A stretch of 64,000 nt of DNA from Tritrichomonas musculus. Taxonomy: Eukaryota; Parabasalia; Tritrichomonadida; Tritrichomonadidae. This document shows positions 1 to 10,179 of this stretch, piece by piece. Made by a program: the position numbers and the translations under genes. The stretch is from positions 6,863,501 to 6,927,500 of the forward strand of contig JAPFFF010000004.1 of NCBI GenBank assembly GCA_039105265.1, in the 5' to 3' direction. The notes beneath the pieces are model-generated. The model worked only from the letters and a program-made list of their open reading frames with translations. It made no database searches and had not been told where the DNA came from. Within the stretch, counting starts at the first letter, position 1. Every line of letters begins with the position of its first letter.

Positions 1-1
1 C

Positions 2-193
2 AGAATCGACGAAGCCGTTCATTTCCTCTTGATGGCAATTGATAACGGAAATTCTGATGCAATGTACAAGTACGCGTGCATGTTGGATAACGGAGAAGGT
101 GTACGTGTTAATACAGAAGAAGCAGCTCACTATTACAAAATGGCAGCTGAAAATGGCGATCAGAAAGCATTACAAAAGTATTCAAAAAGTTGA
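2..193 (+). CDS. Sel1-repeat protein, C-terminal end (5' cut by window edge)
   Basis: The frame is open from base 2 and stops at TGA 191-193, giving 63 residues. It contains a Sel1-type unit (DAMYKYACMLDNGEGV, then EEAAHYYKMAAENGD), the 36-residue alpha-alpha repeat of Sel1/TPR-like solenoids, which serve as protein-protein scaffolds. The same repeat family fills the gene at 58659-61471, and the wording of the units is close, so the two genes are paralogues. The start lies outside the window, so length and N-terminal domains are unknown. Confidence 0.85.
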   Translation, partial: RIDEAVHFLLMAIDNGNSDAMYKYACMLDNGEGVRVNTEEAAHYYKMAAENGDQKALQKYSKS

Positions 194-575
194 AAATTTT
201 TTAAAAAGTTTTTTTTTAAACAAATTAAAGAGAAAAAAACAATTTGGATAATTTTAAATAGCTTTTTGGGTCGAATATATATATGAGTGGGAAAGATTTT
301 TAGATTTTTCTGATATGTAATTTTCTTATTATAATTAAATATAATTAGTCATTAGAATTAAATAATAAAATTCATTTAGAATAAAAATGAAATTCATTAT
401 TTATCCAAATATAATGATATAAAATCTAAAAATGAAAAATAATATCTCTGATTAAATTGATTCCTCAAAATATTAATAGTATTTTCGTTTTTTTATTTTT
501 TATTAATATCCAATATATAAGAGAATAAATAAAACATACAAATTTTTTTGTGTCATACAAAAGATTAAAAAAAAA
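194..575. other. Intergenic, AT-rich, no gene seen
   Basis: Very AT-rich spacer between the Sel1 gene and the convergent thioredoxin-fold gene. The only item of note is a 15-base word (AAATATAATGATATA at 407-421) that recurs at 1327 and 4819. Confidence 0.6.
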
Positions 576-971
576 TTAATGAGAAGAACAATATTCCCTC
601 TTAATTGTTTCGATTTTTTGTTGAACTAAGTTTGAATTTTTGCCTAATGCCTGGTCAACTTCTGAAAAACTATTTTTTCCATCTGAAACTATGAATTTCA
701 AATGTGGAACTGAAGAAATCGCATAATGAGACTTTATTTCCTGATTTTCGTCGATGTAAACAGACAAAAAGGTAACTTCGGTGTTTAGAGATGCAACATT
801 TTTTAATCTTCTGGAAAATCTTTCACATGTTGGGTCCCATTTTTCTGTAAATTCGATCACATATAAGCCTTTATTAAGGGAGATTGTTCTTATGAATTCA
901 TTATAATCGCCATTAAATGAATGATAGTTAGAAACTTTCATCTTAAGATTTTTAAAAATTTTACATTCCAT
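576..971 (-). CDS. Thioredoxin-fold protein with non-canonical active site
   Basis: 131 residues from the first ATG (complement of 969-971). The open frame extends ten codons further up but without an ATG. The pattern is that of a thioredoxin domain: a beta strand (LYVIEFTEKW), then WDPTC where classical thioredoxins have WCGPC, a helix, a second strand (VTFLSVYIDEN) and the cis-proline region SVPHLKFI. Only the second active-site cysteine is kept, so a dithiol oxidoreductase role is unlikely; a monothiol or binding role is an inference. A TCACA initiator lies ten bases upstream, which supports this start over the longer frame. Confidence 0.75.
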   Translation of the reverse strand: MECKIFKNLKMKVSNYHSFNGDYNEFIRTISLNKGLYVIEFTEKWDPTCERFSRRLKNVASLNTEVTFLSVYIDENQEIKSHYAISSVPHLKFIVSDGKNSFSEVDQALGKNSNLVQQKIETIKREYCSSH

Positions 972-976
972 TTGTT

Positions 977-981
977 TGTGA
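977..981 (-). promoter_or_regulatory. Trichomonad initiator (Inr) for the thioredoxin-fold gene
   Basis: On the minus strand the sequence reads TCACA and then AACAA before ATG, a match to the trichomonad initiator TCA(+1)YW with the A ten bases before the start codon. Such short leaders are normal in trichomonads. Confidence 0.6.
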
Positions 982-1940
982 GAAGATGGCGAAATATTCA
1001 AAGAAAAATATCGTAAGAAAATTTATCGTAAATTCCAAATATACAATATTTTTAAACACAAAAAAACAAATTATTTTCCAAAGTAAAAAATCGTAAAGTA
1101 TATCAATTATTATTATTATTGCTTCTTTGAAAAATATTCATTATGAATATAACAGAAAAAGTTATCATTTTGGTCAATTGTATAACTGAAAAAGTTAACA
1201 GTAAAATTTTTTTGAAATTGGTTTTTATATCGGTCTCCATAAAATTATTTTTAAAAATAATATCAAAGTTATGAAATATAATAGTATATTTTCAAAATAT
1301 ACTATTTTGATCTTGTATCATATTTCAAATATAATGATATATCATTTAAAGGTATAATTGAAATGTAATGAGCATTCTTTATTATTTTGATCTTGTATCC
1401 AAAAGATTTGGTCTGTTAACTGGGGAAAAATATCTTCAAGTAAATTCGCTTAAATTAATCTACAAAATTTGAAAGTATGTCTAAAGATTAGAGAATTTAC
1501 TCACGAATGTTGATAATTACTGTTACAAAAAGTTTTTGTTTGAATATATTAACTTTCTGTCTGTCGGAATCAAATGTTCTTCTATAATTGATGATATTTT
1601 TTAGATTTGAAATAATTGATTTTTATTTTGTGTTATTATTTGTCTAAAAGTTCAGAAATATGTTGGTAATAATTCAAAAATTTGCATCCAAAGATTTTTT
1701 TCATCATACAAAAAGTTATTTGTTTTGTCTAATGATTATATTGTGTTATCTTGAAAAATGCCCCAATATTTTGGTATTACTTATAAATTTCTAAATACAG
1801 AAACTACATTAAAAAAATATAATGAAATATAAATAAAGATATAAACCAAAAAAAATCTTCTTCATGAAAATGATAATTTCATTTTTGGTTATTTATCGCA
1901 TAGATTTGTACAAAAAAGCAATTTTTTAAAAAAATAATGA
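982..1940. other. Intergenic, AT-rich, no gene seen
   Basis: No frame with protein-like content on either strand. A phrase around TTTGATCTTGTAT occurs twice (near 1307 and 1389), and the 15-base word AAATATAATGATATA lies at 1327-1341. Otherwise nothing recognisable. Confidence 0.5.
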
Positions 1941-2111
1941 TTTTCAATTGATGTCAATGATGGCTTTTTTATTCCAATGAATGAAATAGGTTTTGCATCA
2001 ACAAAAAACAATTTAAAAATCTTAAGTTTAGATGCTCTCTTCAAGAAAGTTTTTGATTTAATTTGCATAGTTTTTCATGAAAGAGATGGTGTTTTGGCAG
2101 CATTTTATTAA
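1941..2111 (+). pseudogene. Protein-like fragment without start (possible gene relic)
   Basis: A 56-codon frame ending at TAA 2109-2111 reads as ordinary protein (for example DGFFIPMNEIGFAST and VFHERDGVLAAFY) and has mixed composition unlike the flanking low-complexity DNA. There is no ATG at its head and the frame closes before the next gene. I do not recognise the family. It may be the tail of a decayed gene or a former 5' part of the protease gene that follows ten bases later. Confidence 0.3.
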
Positions 2112-2120
2112 TTGGCCTTT

Positions 2121-3044
2121 ATGGTGAATTTTTTATTATTCTCAATGCTGGATAATGCAGATCAACATCGAGATTTATCCATTCAGAAAATGAAAGTGCA
2201 ATTATTCCTATCTTTCCAATTTATATTTTCATTTATTACATCATTGCCATTATTTATAAATCATGTAAAATCGGACAGTTCATCAGTAATGATTTCGTCA
2301 GTAATTTTTATGATGACACCATTGATTTCTGTATTAATTATTCGTCGAGTTATACCAGATAAAAGTCATTTCTATTTAAAATTTCAGCTCAAAAAGCAAT
2401 TGAATTTATATTTGTTCGCAGCATTTTCACCAGGAGCATTAACAGCAATTGGTGCAATTATATATTTTATGATATATCCAGATAAATTAGATTTGAATCA
2501 TTCATATTTACAAGATTTATTAAAGGAGTATGAAAAAGAATTATTTTTACCTCAGTTCACTCCGACCATTTTGATAGGAATGACTTTAAGTTGCATTTTT
2601 ATTGCACCTTTAATATTTGTTAATCATATTGCCGCTTTTGGTGAAGAAATCGGTTGGAGATGCTTTCTTTTGCCTTTGCTTATTGATCTGCATGGCAAAA
2701 AAAAAGCGGTTTTTATCTGCAACTTTTTGTGGGGAGCCTTTCATGCACCTCTTGTTTATTTTGGCTTGAACTACTCTGGTGATTACTTTCTGTGCCCATG
2801 GAGTGGGATGCTTATGATGTCTTTTTTTGGGTTGGTTTTGGGGATTCCTCTTTCGTATTTGACATTGAAAACAAAAAGCGTTTTTCCAGCTTGCATTTTT
2901 CACGGTGCTTTTAATGCAATTAGAGAAGTTCCACTTTTTTTATGCACATCAGATTTCAATCCATTAATTGGCCCAAAACCGTCAGGATTGATAGGAATGA
3001 TTGGGTTTATTCTGTTAGCATTTTTGTTGTTTCGAAAAATTTAA
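2121..3044 (+). CDS. CPBP/CAAX-type intramembrane metalloprotease
   Basis: 307 residues from ATG 2121; the frame is open nine bases further up from a TTG, which I do not use. A polytopic membrane protein with about eight hydrophobic segments. It carries the full CPBP (Rce1/CAAX protease and bacteriocin-processing) signature: EE at 175-176 followed by R180 (GEEIGWR), FxxxH with H208 (GAFHAP), and HxxxN with H261 and N265 (FHGAFNA). These glutamate and histidine residues form the metal site in the family. In eukaryotes Rce1 cleaves prenylated CAAX proteins, but this protein is closer in wording to the bacterial-type CPBP branch, so the substrate is unknown. The stop is TAA followed by A, a trichomonad UAAA signal. 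Confidence 0.85.
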   Translation: MVNFLLFSMLDNADQHRDLSIQKMKVQLFLSFQFIFSFITSLPLFINHVKSDSSSVMISSVIFMMTPLISVLIIRRVIPDKSHFYLKFQLKKQLNLYLFAAFSPGALTAIGAIIYFMIYPDKLDLNHSYLQDLLKEYEKELFLPQFTPTILIGMTLSCIFIAPLIFVNHIAAFGEEIGWRCFLLPLLIDLHGKKKAVFICNFLWGAFHAPLVYFGLNYSGDYFLCPWSGMLMMSFFGLVLGIPLSYLTLKTKSVFPACIFHGAFNAIREVPLFLCTSDFNPLIGPKPSGLIGMIGFILLAFLLFRKI

Positions 3045-3377
3045 AAAAATTTTTTTGGACGGATAAAAAATTTTAATTAACAATGTATCAAAGTTGATAG
3101 CTTATTCTTAATCAGTCTTAGAATCAAATCAGCTTTTCAATCAAATAGAAAGAAAGATAGAAATATTCAAAATTGGTAAGCTTATTTCTCAAAAAATTTT
3201 AATTTGGTTAATAACTAAGGTCTCAAAATATGCATTTGAATGCGATAGAATCTTTGATTTTCTAACAATTGATTATAAGATTATTATTAAAAATAATATG
3301 AAGAACCATTCAAAAAGTGGCGTAGAAAAAAACGATTGTCCATATTTATTTACTTACAATGTATTAACACAACTAAA
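3045..3377. other. Intergenic, no gene seen
   Basis: AT-rich spacer between convergent genes. It contains one copy of the recurrent TCAAAAAGT word near 3310. Nothing else is recognisable. Confidence 0.5.
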
Positions 3378-3921
3378 TTAAATTATTAAGTCATCATCCA
3401 ATAACATTAAATTGTTTTCTTCTTTATCATATTCATTCATAAACGAAGATTGAACTTTTGAATAACCTTCTCCGTTGTGTATTTTTGAAATATTATAAGG
3501 GTTTTTATTATTTTTATTAGAAATTTTTTGGGAAATAAAAAATTGAACTGTCATTTTCCCAACAACTCGAGAATTTTGATCCGACACATCACTTTGGCAA
3601 CGTATTGGTATAAATATCAAATGTTTTTATCTCAGTATTTTTTAAATCAAGTGGTGAATCAGGGATATTCTTTAAATTAATTGATTTTGTTGCAATTAGT
3701 GGATTCATTTTAAAGAAGCTCTTTTTTTTCTTTAAATTAAATTGATCATCAATGTCAAAATCTAAGAAAATGTTGATTTCGTTCATTTTTTTGGGATCAA
3801 TAATGAATGTTTGCTTATTATTGCATGGAAATGAAATAATGCTAACTCGAATTTTATCATCCTCGCGAATAATGTTTTTATTAAAATGGATTGATTGAAA
3901 ACAAATTGTTAAAAGGTGCAT
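3378..3921 (-). pseudogene. Unknown beta-rich protein split by a frameshift
   Basis: Two overlapping minus-strand frames (3589-3921, 110 residues from an ATG; 3378-3620) read as one protein if the frame changes near 3600: the first ends in KTFDIYTNTLPK just where the second begins IFIPIRCQSD. The combined protein would be about 175 residues, with alternating short strands (IRVSIISFPC, INIFLDFDID, GKMTVQFFIS) reminiscent of a C2-like beta sandwich; that family call is only a guess. No homopolymer lies exactly at the switch, so decay is more likely than a sequencing slip. A TCAAA near-initiator lies upstream but lacks the pyrimidine. Confidence 0.4.
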
Positions 3922-4973
3922 TAAATTTGATTTTTTTGGATAATAATGAACAAAATTATTTAAATTATTTGATTATAATTCTTCTCAATTACTAAAATAA
4001 AAAGAGGTAAGGGCGAATAAAAAAAAATTATTTCTTTTTGATATTTAGTATTTTAATTTTACATATATATACAATTAATTTTGTATTATACATTGTTGAA
4101 TTTTGTTCCACAGATTCAGCTATAAAAACAATTTTATTTTTCAAAAAATTTGAATGGTTTATATATATTTCTCACAAATTTATTTTGTAACTTAATGCTG
4201 AATTCAAGGAAGTTCAATAATTAATATAGTGATAAATTTCGTTATATAACCGTATAAAATATGAATATATCTATATTTACCTCAAATCACAATTTTTACG
4301 AGATTTATACTCATCTTATTATTGGATTAATACAAAAATTATTTTAAATGATATATTTAAAAACTTTCAATATAATTATCTGCTTTTATGACAATATGAT
4401 AAATGATATTAGTTTTCTTCATCATTTTTGATGAGATTTATAATTGAATGGTTTATTTTTTAACGTACGAAAAAACCATTCAAATAAAAAGAGTGAATCC
4501 TAGCTGAATTGGTGGAAGACTTTTTTGATTTTTTATGAAATATCATCAAGCATCAAATGGTACAATAAATGAACATGTTTTTGAAAATCAAACATTAGTA
4601 TATATGAAATTATTGGTGATATAGATTTTTTTTTTGTTATTTTTCATTAATCATTTTAATTATGGCTTATGAAATGCAATTAAATATAAACAACTAATAA
4701 TAATAAATATGAATTGATGCTTCATTCCTACATAATACAAATAGGATAAGAATTATGATCATTTTAAAATATAATATCATCTCCTTCATATCAGTTGAAA
4801 ATTCTAATTGGTTGGCATAAATATAATGATATACACTGCTATAACAATAATCAGTAACATGAAATGATAAAATCAAGTTTGAGTATTCAAAAAGTTTGAT
4901 GTGAAGTGAGCATCCGTACCTCTTTTTTTTTAGAGGTTTAATAAAAAAAAAAAAAAAAAAAAAAAGTTGAGTA
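3922..4973. other. Intergenic, AT-rich, no convincing gene
   Basis: About 1 kb of spacer with only short low-complexity frames. It contains a third copy of AAATATAATGATATA at 4819-4833, a TCAAAAAGT word near 4890 and a 23-base A run at 4943-4965 abutting the MITE that follows. Confidence 0.5.
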
Positions 4974-5337
4974 TTAAGGGCGTCCGTCCAAAAAATATTG
5001 TAAAATTGTCAATATTGAATAAACTCATAGAATACATCTTTCAATACTTCCAAATTATGAAAAAGTTTAGGTCAAAAATGATGATATTTGTCCTAAACGA
5101 TCAAAAAATAATTGTTTTTTTGACCTATAAAAATTTAACAAAATATAATTTTGAATTAAAAAAGAAAAAAAAGGCATAAAAATATTTTTTTTAATATATA
5201 ATCAATCTATGAATAATAAGAATTTTATTTCCTCAAAAATATAATTGATTTTTCAACTTTTTTTACTCCAAAAAAGACCAAAAATATTTGAGAAATCTCA
5301 TTGAATTCTGAGCATTGAATTGGACGTACGCCCTTAA
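4974..5337. mobile_element. MITE with 14-bp terminal inverted repeats and TTAA flanks
   Basis: The left end reads TTAA then GGGCGTCCGTCCAA (4974-4991). The right end is its inverted partner TTGGACGTACGCCC then TTAA (5320-5337), with one mismatch. The 356-bp interior has no transposase. The flanking TTAA could be a piggyBac/Kolobok-type target duplication. Alternatively the TA inside it could be a Tc1/mariner duplication, with the TIR extended by two bases. It is non-autonomous and its parent is not in this window. Confidence 0.75.
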
Positions 5338-5526
5338 AACTAATTACCAAAATAACAAACAATCATCATCGATATATCGATTTTTTCCCGAAAGTTGAAA
5401 AAATTTTGTTAAATATTTCTGAATTCGGAAATATTCGATATTTTTAAAAGCAACAAAAGAATTTTACTATTTCTAATCGAAAGTCGAGTATTAATATTTG
5501 ATGAATATGTTTGCAAGCAACTTATA
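5338..5526. other. Upstream spacer of the DUF3447/MULE relic
   Basis: Short AT-rich spacer between the MITE and the DUF3447-type frame, with no gene or terminal repeat I can recognise. Confidence 0.4.
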
Positions 5527-6230
5527 ATGGAATTATTTATTAAAACTAAATATCCACAATTTTTTTCGCCTGAATTACAGCCTTTTATCAAAAATGATTG
5601 GTTTCCTCAAAGTAATGCGGATAATGTTTGGATTGATGAGATTAACGCAAAATTGCCTGACAATTTTTATGAAAACAGAAAAATAGGTGAAAACGACAAC
5701 GATATTTGTAAATTAATTCGAAGTGATATGATTACTGAGTTTCAATCATATGTCGAATCACAAAATATTTCATTTAATCAAATAATTAATTTATCAATAT
5801 ATAAAACTAATTTATTTTTGATTAAAACTTCAATTATAAATAAATTAACTCTCATAAACTATGCAGAATTTTTTGGATCGTTTCAAATATTTAAGTTTTT
5901 GCAAAAAAATGGAGCCAAAATAACTCCAGAATCGTGTTTTTTTGCTATACATGGTAACAACTTTGAAATAATTCGTCTTCTTGAAGAAAAGAGCATTAAA
6001 CCTGAAGATAAATCATTTCACCAATCTCTTGTAGAGTCAATCAAATGTCATCATAATGAACTTGCTCTTTACATTGAAAAGAATTATTTTAATAAAAAAA
6101 AGCAATTGATCAAAATAATTTGCAACAGGTTTTTAAATATTTAAATTTCAATTTTATATGCGAAGAAGATATTGAAAATCTTAAAATATTTGATTTTATA
6201 GATCGTGATGAAATTTATGATGATTTCAGT
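5527..6230 (+). pseudogene. DUF3447 ankyrin-like domain, N-terminal part of a broken MULE-type gene
   Basis: ATG 5527 opens a 205-residue frame with the DUF3447 (trichomonad ankyrin-like) pattern: ICKLIRSDMITEFQSYVE, then NYAEFFGSFQIFKFLQKNGA, then FFAIHGNNFEIIRLLEE. The frame closes at 6144, but the expected continuation (LQQVFKYLNFNFICEEDIENL) follows in another frame from about 6120, so a frameshift lies at about 6110-6140. The domain then runs directly into the AT-hook and MULE part, which suggests one original gene. The stand-alone alternative is a host DUF3447 gene with a transposon landed at its 3' end. Confidence 0.65.
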
Positions 6231-7502
6231 GTACAAAAAAGGCGTGGAAGGCCAAAAGGAAAGTCATATCTTGATAAAGGAGATAATGCAAAGGCCAAAT
6301 CTAAGAAGAAGAATGATAATAATAGAAGGATGCACCAACTTGACAATCCAATTTTAGAACCAACTTCACATGAAACTTTTTTTATTTCACTTCCATTAAG
6401 AAATGCATTGAGCCAAAGTAATATAGAGTCTTTGCATGATAGCGCCATAGAAAATGAAGTGAAAGGATGCTGGAAAAAATTTGACTTTGAAAAAAAATTT
6501 GCAGGAATTGATGTTGAAGAAGCAGAGTCATCAGCTGATAACACAAGTGCAAATGCTAATGATGATAATGCAATTTCAAATGCTAATGATGATACAATAA
6601 CAATAGCAAATCTTGGATCTCATGCACCTTTTCAAAATGAATTTATAATAAAATCATTTTTAGCTAAAGCAAACAAAGGATATAGACTTGGACAAGTTGA
6701 AACCAAAGATCCAAACAGACTTGGATTTAAATGTAAATCTCAAGGATGCTATTATACAGCAAATTTCTTATAATTAGAAGATGGTTTTCATTTAGAAAAT
6801 CAAACTTATCATACATGTCCAAATCCAGTCATTGTTTCTACAGAATCACTTCAAGAAGTGATTTTAAAAACTGGAAAAAGCACACAACTAGATGCAAAAT
6901 ACATGGCTCAGATTATAAAAAGTTCAATTTATTACCAAATTCAATTAATAGTCTAAGAATTCGGAGGAATTATAATATAGTTTTTAATTTAACACGAGAC
7001 GACAAATTAGCATCATGGGGGAAGTTGATCAGCCTCATTCGAATTATTACACAATCAGGAGGAACTAGTTCTAGTGCTATACATAAGAATCCTGAAGGAT
7101 TGATAGATTTCGTGGGCCTTGTGCCGAATTATGCTCTTCAGTTCATTTATGCTACTTCTTTCTTTCCTGTTGTACAATGCGACACCAGGTTTCAAAACGG
7201 TATTTCTAAAGGACACTTATATACATTAATAACGATGACTGGAGACAGGAGTGTTCTTCCTCTGGCCACAGCTTGGGCTCCGTCTGAAAAAGGCGAATTT
7301 GCCGATTTGTTTTTGAATCTATTTCGAGGTCATTTACACAGAATAGAAACTTGTAATACCGATGATTCGAGGGCATTAATAGGAAGTATTGAAAAAACTG
7401 GAATTAGAAATTTACTTTGTGCATGACATATGAGCCAGCACATCCCTTGCAAAGAAGATTTTTTATCACTCATAAAGAGTCAATCTCCACATGAGTATAA
7501 TT

Positions 7503-7549
<47 letters not shown>

Positions 7550-8008
7550 CAATCAATCAATCAAACAGTGATTTAAAAAAATATTTAGATTCTGATAATA
7601 AATGGAACAAAATTAGTCGTTTTGAAACAGATGTTAAAGGTGACCAAAGCTTATCTTCTTCTGCTGTTGAATCCTTGAATGACAAAATCAAAAGATTAGA
7701 TCTCAAGAATAAAGAACCTCTTGAAATTTTCTAGCAAATATATGATATAGGATTTACAACTCTTAAAGATATATGTTCACAAAGTGGAACACTTACAAAA
7801 AGTTCTCGAAATTATTTAAGTTATGCTCTTGCAATAGCGCAACATTTAACAGTTTTTCAATCTCCTGTTTGACAATATAAATTTGAAGTGTTTAAAGATG
7901 CAACTGAAAAATGTACTGTTATAATTTGTCCTGATGAAGCTCCAATTTAGAAATATACATCAGCATTGAGTTTGAAAGGTATAAGCCCTATTCTAAAAAA
8001 AATATAAA
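6215..8008 (+). pseudogene. Broken MULE (Mutator-like) transposase with AT-hook and zinc-finger region
   Basis: The order is: an AT-hook-like RRGRPKGKS at 6240-6265; an acidic/asparagine-rich linker; a FLYWCH/WRKY-like finger (FKCKSQGCYYTA, then HLENQTYHTCPNP after an in-frame TAA at 6771-6773); and the MULE catalytic core in a shifted frame (FFPVVQCDTRFQ with the first Asp, GDRSVLPLATAWAPSEKGEF with the Glu-containing helix). After a stop at 7424-7426 the protein sense continues (HMSQHIPCKEDFLSLIK) into a 44-base A run, then SSAVESLNDKIKRLDL and further stops near 7732, 7872 and 7948. At least five lesions, so it is dead. No terminal inverted repeats were found. Confidence 0.75.
7504..7547 (+). 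repeat. 44-base poly(A) run inside the MULE relic
   Basis: An uninterrupted run of about 44 A residues lies where the frame encodes lysines. It may be an expanded AAA-codon run or an assembly-length artefact; its true length is uncertain in any single read set. Confidence 0.9.
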
Positions 8009-8084
8009 AATTTAAAAAAAAAATAAAAATAAAAATTTAAACGGTCATATTGAAACCGATTTTAACGGTTCCCCGGATTTAGAA

Positions 8085-8114
8085 TTTTTTCATACACAGG
8101 AGTGTATGAAAAAA
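8085..8114. repeat. Perfect 13-bp hairpin between the two transposase relics
   Basis: The arms TTTTTTCATACAC and GTGTATGAAAAAA are separated by AGGA. It lies right between the end of the MULE relic and the next frame, so it may mark an old element end. Confidence 0.7.
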
Positions 8115-9272
8115 AACTCTCGGCTCTTGGACTTATTCAGATTAGCTTTTCAAGGAATAACTTTTTCAGTAAAAATATCTGTAAGAGATCATAATGCATC
8201 CATAACAAAAGAAGCAATGAATATTAACACTTTGTCAAATCTTCCTGAAACAGTTGTTGAATGTGGTCAAACTTTACTTCCTTTATATACCCAATACTTA
8301 TCAGGTAGATTGCCAACTGTCCCACAATTGCGACAAGAAATAGCAGAGACTTTGTATAGTTTTGTTTCCAGTACTATAGATGATGAAATTATAGATGAAA
8401 AAGAAGAAACTGATTCATTAATGTTTCTTGACTGTAATTACGATTGGAAGGAAAGATCTATCGATTTTGATACAAATTTAATAAAACAACATATTCCGAA
8501 AAATGAAAAAATTAAAAAGCAAATAGCAAATCAATATGACCAGAAAAAAGAGATTTTTTGAAAGCCAAAATATTAAAAGATTTCCTAGAAGCTAAACGAT
8601 GCAAATCATTAGAAGATTTTGCTTTTAATTGGGTGGAAGAAAGAAAGAAAAAAAGTTAGATTGTGAGTTGAATTACTCTCCACAATATGTTGTCAAATTA
8701 TTACGTGATGGCTTAAATAAAGGCTCCATAACCAAAACGAAAAGTAGGGGAGGTGGAGAGAAATAAGTAGATGAAGAAGTACTTAAATGTCTAATCTGCA
8801 CAGTATTTGATTTTCCCGATGCGGCTGATGAAGAGAGGACTATTTATTTAAACAAGTACGGGCCATGTCAAGAAGATAATATAAGTATCAAAACCGTAAA
8901 TAGAATTTTGAATGAAAATCTTATCAAGACAAAAGTACCATATTTCTCTTCTAAAGAGAGGAACACATTTAGTGCATTAGTTCTGATGTATCTTTGGCAC
9001 ATCAAATGGAAGATATCACCAAAAAAACATACACTCTATTCATATTCGTCGATGAAGCTGGCGTTCTATTAGGCAAATACAAAAAAAGAGCACAAGTCTT
9101 TTATTCTGTAGTGTCCATGGTTAATAAACCAATCACCTCAAAGAAAATAAGCATTCTCACTGCTATAATACCAGAATTCGGCCCACTATACAAATGGTTT
9201 CATAAAAGCGTAAAAGGAAAACAATACGCAAAGTTCATACGAGAAGTTGCATATCTTGCTCAGAAAATTTAA
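8106..9272 (+). pseudogene. Broken Tc1/mariner-type (DDE_3) transposase, truncated at its 3' end
   Basis: A 151-residue frame (8106-8561) is followed, after a frame change, by KDFLEAKRCKSLEDFAFNW, a helix-turn-helix-like stretch (YVVKLLRDGLNKGSI), VNRILNENLI, and then a frame from 8994 carrying FIFVDEAGVLLGKYKKRAQ and ISILTAIIPEFGPLYKW. The last part matches the DDE_3 core of Tc1/mariner transposases, with the first catalytic Asp in FVDEAG. The second Asp (DNAxxH region) and everything after it are absent, and there are about four frame changes or stops. The first 150 residues could instead be the distal part of the MULE. Confidence 0.6.
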
Positions 9273-9464
9273 TATTTGATTGCTTATAAATATCCATTTG
9301 ATTTTTTTCTATGGTTTAAGAGAGATTGAAATAGTGAAACAAAATCAAATACATAAAAAGAATTATTGATCAAAAAATCATGAGGGAATAATATATTTCC
9401 AAAGATTTTTGGTCAAAAAAGTTCGAGAAATAGATATAATAATGTTACTTTTTCTTCACAGCGA
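9273..9464. other. Spacer, no gene seen
   Basis: AT-rich DNA after the truncated transposase, with no recognisable coding sense. Confidence 0.4.
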
Positions 9465-9602
9465 TTTTAGACTTTGAGAAAATATTAATGACTTTTTGAT
9501 ATATACTTTTTAGACTTTCGGATATTTTGATGACTTTTTCATCACGACTTTTTAGACTTATCAAAATTTTAATGACTTTTTCATCACACACTTTTAGACT
9601 TA
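9465..9602. repeat. 42-43 bp tandem repeat, about 3.3 copies
   Basis: Units begin TTTTAGACTT at 9465, 9508, 9550 and 9592 and share the inner phrase ATGACTTTTT. Copies 2 and 3 are closest. The array ends 24 bases before the Polinton. Confidence 0.75.
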
Positions 9603-9620
9603 GAATAAAAAAAACTTGTA

Positions 9621-9625
9621 AAATT
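9621..9625. repeat. Target-site duplication AAATT, left copy
   Basis: AAATT immediately precedes the left terminus and is repeated at 35261-35265 just after the right terminus. Duplications of 5-6 bp are usual for this superfamily. Confidence 0.8.
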
Positions 9626-9719
9626 AGTAGTTAAGTATAGGCGGTGTCTCATACTTCGCCACCGCCTACACGCTTCGCCACCAAGCTCAGGTACACCCTC
9701 GCTTGGGCCTCAGCTTCCG

Positions 9720-9765
9720 GCCAAATACCTACTGAAAAACCTATCGTAAGTATACCCTATCTACA
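9720..9765 (+). repeat. Internal direct repeat of the terminal repeat, copy 1
   Basis: GCCAAATACC, then CTGAAAA, CCTATCGTAAGTA and CTA-rich sequence; the same order of words recurs at 10180-10224, so each terminal repeat has two copies flanking its small gene. This could be a protein-binding or replication site. Confidence 0.8.
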
Positions 9766-9853
9766 TTAGCTAATTTCCCACCCCCGTCCCTCAAGTTCAA
9801 GTACATTGTCGTTTTTCAATATTTCTATTAATTTTTTATACAACACTATACAA

Positions 9854-10156
9854 ATGACCATACCATCAGATTTAAAGATTATGACCCAATATAAACAGTT
9901 TACTCTAAGAAATCCTATTTATACTTCTCGTGAAACCCAACAAGTTTATGATTCCTTTAAAGACATCAGGACATGTGATTCTAATGGATATGTTATAATT
10001 GAGGTTTTGGACGAAAGAAACAAATTTAGTGGTTTTAGATATGCTAAATTTAGACGTGCAGCTGTTTTGAAATACAATAATGATTATGATCGGGAAAGAG
10101 AAAAAGATGCACCACGATATAGAAAGTTTGATGAGCACCATAAGATATTTGAGTAA
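9854..10156 (+). CDS. Small protein encoded in the left Polinton terminal repeat
   Basis: 100 residues from ATG 9854; the frame is open upstream only from a TTG. No family recognised. The protein is basic and aromatic, with a strand-rich middle (GYVIIEVLDERNKFSGFRYA) and a charged C-terminus (YDREREKDAPRYRKFDEHH). An identical copy is encoded by the right repeat. Its intact frame in both arms suggests it is a real gene or that the arms were recently equalised. A role in end recognition or regulation is only inference. Confidence 0.6.
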   Translation: MTIPSDLKIMTQYKQFTLRNPIYTSRETQQVYDSFKDIRTCDSNGYVIIEVLDERNKFSGFRYAKFRRAAVLKYNNDYDREREKDAPRYRKFDEHHKIFE

Positions 10157-10179
10157 AAAGTGTTAGTATTATTTTGTTT

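Noticed and set aside
4694-4876. 60-codon minus-strand frame in the spacer
   Set aside because: Low-complexity Ile/Tyr-rich translation of AT-rich DNA, no initiator and no family sense.
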